From positions 6,581,501 to 6,641,500 of the forward strand of contig NC_088310.1 of assembly GCF_910592395.1 (NCBI RefSeq): DNA of 60,000 nt. Direction: 5' to 3'. Source of the DNA: Lineus longissimus. Its lineage: Eukaryota; Nemertea; Pilidiophora; Heteronemertea; Lineidae. The position numbers and the translations under genes were made by a program. Position 1 is the stretch's first letter. Every line of letters begins with the position of its first letter. The notes under the pieces were generated by a model, which was not told the origin of the DNA, searched no databases, and saw nothing but the letters and a program-made list of their open reading frames with translations. Below are positions 14,701 through 23,700 of this stretch, in pieces.

Positions 14701-17700
14701 CTGCAGCCATGTCCCAGCCAGGTCATTTTTTCAGGGACAATGCAGTGCCAGTGGATTCCTTTTGAAAGAAAGCGAAAAATATTTAAAACATCTATTCCGT
14801 AGTCAACTATTTCAGAATGAGATTTTTTCAGATTCAGCGAAAACTTCTCAGTTGCATCTAACATCGAAGCTGGACAAAAGCTGACCTACTATATTCAATG
14901 CCGGGAAAAAACTCTTTCATTTTGTTGTCTTTTAATCTAACATTCTATTACTTTATGTCATTGCAGGCGCAAGTGATGATGGCTGCAACAATGCAAGCAC
15001 AGAATCTCAAGCCGGGCCTGTACCTCAACCGATTGGAATTGACAAGCGGCCAAAGTCCAAGAGTGGACGACCTGGGCGGGGCGGCCGATCGCCGGGGAGT
15101 CGGCCAAACTTGCAATGCCCAACGTGTGGGAAAACGTTCAATAATTCAAGTGCAATAGCCAAACACAAGTTGACTCATAGTGATGAGAGGAAGTATGTGT
15201 GTCACCTTTGCTCAAAAGCTTTCAAGCGTCAGGATCACTTGTAAGTCGTATTATGAAAAATTGATTTTTAGCTTGATTTATAACATGATGGTAAAGTGTA
15301 ATAAAAACTTTTCACAGCTGAAGTTTGGATACCAGACATAAAAAGGATTATAAATATTCATTACCTTCAGATATCTCCAAAATTATGGTCTATGTTGGAC
15401 CGAAGTTGAGGCTAATAAAGGCACATGTGCTTTCCTTCCTGGTGACCATGTCGTTGAGCTAAGCGGAAATATCAAATTATCTTACCAAGGGTTAGGTTGA
15501 TAAGGCAAAATTCACTAAATTTCTATTGATCTTTTTCAGAAATGGCCATATGCTTACTCATCGAGACAAGAAACCCTATGAGTGTAAATTTGAAGGCTGT
15601 GATAAGAGTTACTCCGATGCAAGGTCACTGCGGCGCCACCTTGAGAACCACCATCAAAACATGGACCCAAACATGCAATACAGCAATGGCAGCCGTTACG
15701 GGCCACCGCCATTCCTGGCTAGTGCTTCCAATACTAGTAGCTCAGATTTCAACAGTAGTGCCAATACAAGTTCAACTTCGAATCAGGGCCAGTATTTCCA
15801 GTTTGAAAAACCTCATTACCAAGGTGCTAGTCAGAATCAGCTTGACGGGCAGTCGACGTGGCAGGGACAAGGTCAGGGTCATGGTCCTGTGGCGTATCGG
15901 AGCGGCGATCGGTCACCGGGCTACTTGCAGCAGATCAGCCCAATCAGCCCCGCTCCTGGACAGCCGCAGTCTCATCCTACTAGCCCGATGCATGGTGCGC
16001 CGCCAGTGAGACCTCCTTGGAGTATCAACCCTTATGAGTAAGTATACAAAACCATGTCCACTCTATAAGAGTGCACATGGATCAGGGAGCCTGAACACTT
16101 TGGTGTAATGGGAAGCAGTCATGGAATTACCTAGACATGTCTATACAAGACATAACCCAAATCCCTGTAGCCACATGTTAAAAGCACTGACTAAAATCAA
16201 TCAATCAGCAACAGTCAGTCTTGTTGTGCAAATTGTTATTCATAATGTGTATTTTCATGGCTCCTTCTGTCAAGGGCTATCTTTTGGTAATGGCCATAAC
16301 CTATTCAGATCCTCACCCACAAGTAGAGTTCTTCGATCCAGTGGTGCTTGCTGTTGTTTCTGTTTATTGTAACAAATGCTGTCGTGGTTTGTCAACTCCC
16401 CATACCAGAAATCCACTCACTGTCGTTATGTGCTTTATTTCTAGGTCAAAACCTGGTGAAAGAAAAATGATGGGGTAGGCCTCATCTTGCCACTTTCTAC
16501 ATCTAGGGCTTCAATCCTGCTTCATGCACCATGGCACTGCTTCAATCCTAATCTGCCAAGATACCATTGAGCCATATATCAATCACACATTATCAATCCT
16601 GATGACTTATGGCCGACTTGGAGAACCCTGCAGTTAAACCAAGCTCAATGGGTTGAAACAGGTGACACCTGGTATCTGTGTGGGCTTAAGGATGAGGCCA
16701 TGTGAAGGAGAATACCACATTACTGATTTTCATCTCCTCAGAATTTTTAAGCACAGATGGTAAATCAGGTCCCTAAAGTTAGGCATAAGAGGTTAAAACT
16801 GGCATGAGTGACTGACTGTTGACTTGTAACTTGGCAGATTTTGGTAATAGACAATTCTCAGGTTGGAAATTTCACCAAAATTCAGTAAACCGTGTCGCGG
16901 AGTAAGTGACACTATTCATTCGCCGATGACACAACTTGGAGACGTAACACAGGACTTTTACCAACTGACAAAGTCAAGACCGAGTTTGGCTGCACACAGA
17001 CCTGAGTGTATAATATGACGACTTGAGAATTGTCTATTAAGCAAGAGTGTGATTCCTTCATGATCTCTGACATGATCTTATTCACCCTTCACGCATGAAG
17101 TGGGCAAGGTGGTCTATGCTATTTCAGCCCACCCATTCATTCCTTCTTTCATCACCCCAGAGGTGGCTTGAGAAATGGCATCCCTCTTAAAATACCGTTT
17201 TCAATCCTTGCAATGTACATATTTACACTTTGCTTCTTGTGTTCCAGCTACAAGCATAAGTTGAATGATTATGTTATTAGTCTATTAGAGCAGAGTCGAT
17301 TTTGATCCAGGAGAAGACAGGTTGTGCTGATATCATTTCATCATCTCTATATTGTCCATCCTTGAGCTTACAGCTCTTTCTTCAGTAGTTGAGGTTGCTT
17401 TCTGCCTGTGCAGCATTTGAGCTCAGCGATATCTTGTTGCATAACTTTGTTATGGACAGCTGACCTTAGAGGGGGGGGGTTCTGTTTTACACAAGACATG
17501 CAAATGAATAGCATTTGAGGTATTTAGAAGTGGTTTGAATCGTCAGAGGACTACACTATTTTGTTCTAATTTCAGGACTTTACAGAAAATAATCCAAACA
17601 ACCCCCCCAAAATCACTGGTTTGTTCTGACTAATTTTTCCTTTTCTATTTTACAGTGAAGGACCAAAGCCAGTAGAGTGTAGTTTGTGTCACAGACGGTT

Positions 17701-20700
17701 TAAAAATATTCCCGCCCTGAATGGTCATATGCGGCTCCATGGAGGATATTTCAAGAAGGTGAGAACAGGTTGAGATTCTGTTTTCCTTGGGAGGGATAGC
17801 ATGGTCTAGTCGGTGGGGAAGTTGTCAAACTCATAATCCGAACTTCGTAGGTTCGATTCCAGCACTCACTCATTGCTTTTTGCAAATCAATTTAATTCGA
17901 TTGTCCTGACCCTTGAATAAGACATAAAAGCTGAGATTCCTTACACAAAACAAAGTCACTCGGCCAATTACCCAGAAATTTGGTGGAGTTGTATTTGCCA
18001 ATACTCCATCTTGTGGTATATGCTTGAACTGTTCCTCAAAGTGCAATTCAAGGAAGCATTGCCTGGGGAAACCAGTTGACCTACTTCCTCTGTCTTCTGT
18101 ACATTCTGTCCACGGTGCAGGTAATTAGAATAGTTTGGCAGTTGAGGCTTTCTGAAATTCCGAGTGTGGTTTATTGGAATGTTTTTATTCAGAGTATACA
18201 TGTAGTGCAATTATTGGGAGTTTTGTCTCAATTGAAAATGAGTTCAGTTGGAGAAGCCACCGCAGTGATATTGAAACAATAACATTTTGTTTTACAAAGT
18301 TTTCTTCCTTGATTTAGCTCTGCCCAGTGTGTGCTTTTAAATGTATACATTTAAAAAATCGTATGCTGAGAATAGCGATGTATACTAAGCATTAGATTGC
18401 ATGACCATGCATAACCAGCTGTGTTGAAGTTGTCATTCCCATCAATGTCATGCACACTGTGTTGGTTTAAAGCCTGATATATCAGGGATAGAGTATACTT
18501 ATCAAGACCATAGGATAGTTGAAATATTGGCCCAATGAATAATATAAATGGCGTTGTTCAAAATGAAATGCTAACGTAACCTGGAGCCCCCTTAACTATA
18601 TTTGACGAAAAAGTGAAGGGAAACACTGTGAGCTTTCTCTGTCCCTTTCTCCCTCCCTGTACTTGTCAGGAGAAAGGGGGTCGACCGTAACAAAGCTGGG
18701 GCCTCAGAAGTAACCAGCACTAAATAACACAAGTCAGTTAATTATCACTTGAGCCGTCATCTAAATCATGGCCTTGAAGCATTGTTTGAAAAGATCAAGC
18801 ATCAAGTTAGGACTTCGTTAATATGTGCTTATGGCCATTACTGGCAGACCTCATTTACATGTCTTTGTATGGAAATATCCAGGGTTATGCCTTGGTCAGC
18901 TATAAACTTCTGTATCCTGTGAATAATTTATTTTTCTCAGCTTGAAATAAACCTGCCACATTATGCAAGTGTTGGATAGTTGTTGATCTTGATTAGCATA
19001 GGTATTATAGGTGACTATAACACGATATTGCGATACCACTATCGACCATATATTAAAATCAATCATGGTAAAATGGCGGCCTGCAACGTGGTTTGTTCTG
19101 TCATCTGTTGCATTCTTATTTCTACATGCATGGAATATTTATCTGATATTGTTTGGTTAACCCTTTCATGTGTGGTCATGATTAAATTCAGCTTTATAGA
19201 ATTATTGCATTGTTCAAAAATCTAATAGTCGTCCTTGAAGACCTGGGAAGTCATGATCTTCCTAGCGTTGCGTTGAAAGTCTTGGACATTAAAGTTCTGG
19301 TCATGACTGTTAGCTTTTGCTTAGTGGGTACAGAAACCTGCATTTTCAATTTTTGGCCTTCTCTAAAATGTGCACTTCTTGCAGCAGGATCCTACTCCAC
19401 CTACCATAAGTGTCAAGAAAGAGAATTCATCTGAGACGACAGAAAAGCAGAACGGCATCACCACAGCTAGAACTACCGTGACAGGCACACCAGTAGCGAG
19501 TTCGTATCCACACTACAAACAGTCGTTCCAAGGTGCTCAGCAGCAGCAACAACTGCCCGCACAGCAGCAACAACTGCCAGCACAGCAGCAACAGATACCA
19601 AGCCGCTCTGGTCAGATGTTGCCACCACCACAGCCTACGCATGGTTACCTATCCCAGAGACAAAGTGCAGCTGTCCAACAGCACCAGACGGCTATTCAAC
19701 AACAACAGAGCAATTCTCAGCAAGTTGGAATGCAGCAGCAGGTGAATGCGTCACCTCAAGTGTCGGTGTCTCAGCAGCCCAACCTACAGCAGTCAAACAT
19801 TCAGCGGCACCAGGCAATCCAACATGCCTTGCAGCAGCATACCCTTCAACAGCAGACGCAGGCTCTGCATCAACAACAACAGCAGACGTCGCTGTATCAG
19901 TCACCGTTTGTTTCGACATCTGATCAACTGTCTCGACCAAACCTATCAGCTATCCAGGCCCATTTGAATAATCCATCCAATAATATCTCATCAGCTGCGG
20001 TCACCCAGGACCAGCTTCTCTCACAGTCGTCACAGCTTGGCGTCACATCGTCATCAGGGAGAGAGTTGTCGCAATCGAACCAGATGAATATCAACTCCGG
20101 TGCCGATCTCAGTGATCTGAAACTTATTTCGTCTGTTGCGGCAGGGGTATACCCATCTGCTCCTGTCAATTCGATTGCACCGTCGTTACAGACGCTACTC
20201 CAGAGTAACGCTCTGCCGCCAGCTGCTTCTCTTGCTACAGGGTCCAATGATTTAGTCTCACAGCAGTTGGCAATGGCGGTCATTTCAGAGACACAGAACT
20301 CATTGTCACAGAGTATCTTGCCAACAACGGCTAGTGGGACGATTACCGATTCAATGCTAGAGGACAGTGCTAGTCAGTTACGGAACAGGTTAGATGCCAA
20401 TACCATCACTAGCATCATGGAAGACAATGTGTTGCGTCAGAAGTTCTTGGAGGGTTTTGGGAACATTTATTTAGCTAATGACAAACTTCAGAATATTCCA
20501 GAATTTGCCGTGCCAGATCCTATGGAGCCTCACCAGCATCACAATGATACTGGTGGTATGTTTCCACCCATTAGTGACTTCATGTCTGATAGAAAGCCGC
20601 AGCTTACCGAGAGTGAAATCGGGAAACAGTTGTCCATAAAGTCGCCAACTTCAGGGCATACTTTTTCTTTCCCTGACCGTGCTCCGTCACAACTCTTTAA

Positions 20701-23700
20701 CATGCCTCAAGACATGGATGTTCTTTATGTAAACAACATGAAGCCTAAAACTGATCTGAATGAACGCAAGCGGCATATGAGCGCTGATCCAGATAAATTT
20801 ACAGCTCCAAAACGGGCACGGAACGTCCAAAATAGCCTTACAACATTGTTGCAGAATCGTTTGTACAAGCGTCAAGAGGAACGTGCCTTACAGGCTCACA
20901 ATACTAGAAACGACAATGAAGTCGCTCGGACATTTAAAATAAAGGAGGAAATTCAGGGTGTTCAAAAGCCTAAATTTGATGACGAGGTATTTCAGCGGCC
21001 AAGGAGTAAAGCCGAGGAACCTATGAAACGACCAAATAGTAGACCTGAGGACCTGTTGTCAAAGTCCTGTCCAGACACTGGTGCTCTATTCCGTAATCCT
21101 ACTAGTCTGCAGACCAGTCCACTTCGGGGGAGGCGTAAACCTCGTCCGGAGCCTCTGTTTATTCCTCCTCATGTTAATACTTTCGGATTCGCAAGTCGCT
21201 TACGATCGCCCCGACTGTGGGATGGTGACATGAGGAATATGTCAGCACGCGGGATGACGCCACCACCGTACACACCTCCACCCATGCTTAGTCCGGTCAG
21301 GAAGGGAGCTGGGTTATTCTGGAGCATTCAGCCGATACCCTATCGACCAGTGACACCCAAGTCTGCACCACTCACACCCAAGCTCAGCATAAGTAGGAGA
21401 AGTAAGTTACAATTTTTCTCTTTTCTTCTTATTAACAACCAAGGAGGGCATTGTGATCTCGGAGCCTTTTGCCAAGATATTTATGATCTATCAAATGCTT
21501 ACTTGACTGTGTTTGTGTTGCAGGTAGTACAAATAGTCTTGTATCTGAAGTTCTACCGGAGGAACCAGATGAGGAACCGCCACCAGAAACCGATGTCAAA
21601 CCGTAAGTATTTTGCCACCCGCTACCTCCAGGATTGCAATTATGCCAAAGGCATTCGTAGAGGTAGAATTCTTACATTGGAATTGGATTGTACTTTGAAT
21701 CTCTGGTAAAAATCTTCGCCTTTGTTCAGACTTAACTGTTGTTCTTTAAAGAATAAGAAAGTTTAACCAGCCTCAAAGGATATCAGTTGTAAACTGATTA
21801 ATTTCTTTTCCTGGCTGTGTCATAATGTGCTGCTTGCACTGAAACATTCTGCCTTCCAGGTAGGGACTTCTGTACTTCAAGAATTTGTCTTTTCTCATAT
21901 TTTCAGGCATGTAAACATTGGTACTCAATATCAAGCAGAGATTCCTCATTTTAATGGTATGTACACCGACCTGCCTTTGAGGAAATTCTTGGTGCGATAT
22001 TTGTTACAATTGGCTGCGTATAGACATGCTGATGGGTTCTCTCTTTGATAAACTTGATATCTTACATGATCCTCTCATGAAGAGGTCCCACATCCACCAT
22101 TACAGGTGTCCCTCAAAATAAAATGAGTTTGACCCTTCTCAAATAGGGAGTTGATATCAACAGTTTCAAAGGAGAGTTGCATTTCTTTTGTAGCTAACAA
22201 GCGTGAGAGTTTGAAGACCGTTTCTGAGGAAGACCTGGTGTGGGCCCCCAGCAGCTGCGCTGACAACACAGAGGAAGAACGTAAGACTTTTGCTCAGTTT
22301 CTTCGGTGCTGTCTTTGTCCCAGCAGTACTTGTTTCTATACTTGCAACAATACTAGTTTTCTTGTCCAAGTGGAGTCGGGCATAACGTTGCGGTTCATAG
22401 TTCTATATCCAACAGAGAGGACGAAAGCATGTAAGCCACTGAGTGAGACACTTTGCCTGTAGAGACTGCATGTGTCAGCACAGCACTGTCAGTTTGAAAT
22501 TTCACTACAAGTTTGCCAGAATTGGATGAAATGAGCTTAGCTGAAATCCAAGCTTGTGCTAGATTTACTACATGTAGTGAGGACCCTGATGGGCATAGGT
22601 TTCAAGTGGCTGTATCTTTCTTACAGTTCAGTGCTATTTGGACTTTGCGTGCTGTGCTGCGATACCTGGCAATGGTAACAACAAAGAATATGCGGTCCAT
22701 TTGCTTCATCTTGTTGAGGGCGATATACATGTAAGTACCCACAAGCACTTCATAAGATTTGTAAGTTTAGTATTTGGTGGCTACAAGATTGAAGAATTTA
22801 GTGACAAATCCTACAGACTGACACTCTTAGCTTAGACACTAGCAAATGCTTCAGTTTTGTGGGTCACTGCTATGAAGAATTTGTGCTTTTAGAGTAAAAG
22901 GCATGACAAAGATGTTCTTTTATAAGGGGGATATATCCTCGAACTAAAAAATCTTCACAGCTTTCTTCCTTCCTTGTGCTTATAGTTCTCTATCTTCACT
23001 TGCAGAAAGCTTTAAGGATGCTGATGCAGGGTGAGGCCAGATACCCCAAAGGACATTCATTGGCATCATATCGTTATCAAGGTAATGATCGCCTTTACTT
23101 CTCGTTTTGAAAATTTGTGTTGATCTTTCTTGTCTTAATGATTGATTGACTACACCAGTGTCTGCAGTCCAGCATTGTTATGTCTGTTTGATATTGAAAA
23201 TTGAAACAAAATGACAAATTTTCCGATTGGGGCATTTGATGATATCTCGCATTCGAGCGCTTTATTTCCTGTTCATAATTATTAAATTTTTCGTTGTCTA
23301 TTTCAGAGTCCGACAGTTGGTCGACTGAAGAAATCGAGACGTATCATCAAGCACTACTCAAGTGTGATAAGGACTTCTTTAGTATCGCAGTCGAGGTAAG
23401 TGCTCTGGTAGAAAGTAAGGGCTTATTGAATTGTCTCCTCAGGGGCTGCCCAATCATTGTCTAAGCAAAACTAGTGCATTTTACCTAGCACTTGGTACTA
23501 AGTTCTGACAATAGAGGGCTTTTAGACAATACATCTGCTCCTATCCAATGGCTGTCACTGCTACTGGCTGGGTGTTGCTTGTTTTTGGTCATGAAAGATG
23601 TCATTTAAAGTAAATATTGCCAGCTCTTAAAACCTGCATTTCACTTTCAGATCAAGAAAACGACAAAGCAGTGCATTGAGTTCTACTACCTGTGGAAGAA

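Larger units (their letters stand above)
5766..14966. other. Probable long first intron of the zinc-finger gene
   Basis: AT-rich unique-looking DNA with small repeats at 9291 and 10588 and a C run near 11981. I found no exon with domain homology here. If the exon at 5690 is wrong, the true 5' exon could be inside this stretch or upstream. Confidence 0.5.
16038..19384. other. Introns around the finger 4 exon
   Basis: Two introns (16038-17655 and 17759-19384) flank the 103-nt finger 4 exon. The second carries the tRNA-derived repeat at 17793. The remainder shows nothing I can name. Confidence 0.75.

Noticed and set aside
19427-20283. Minus-strand and shifted frames over the Gln-rich exon
   Set aside because: They are shadows of the CAG/CAA-rich coding strand, which itself is supported by flanking exons.
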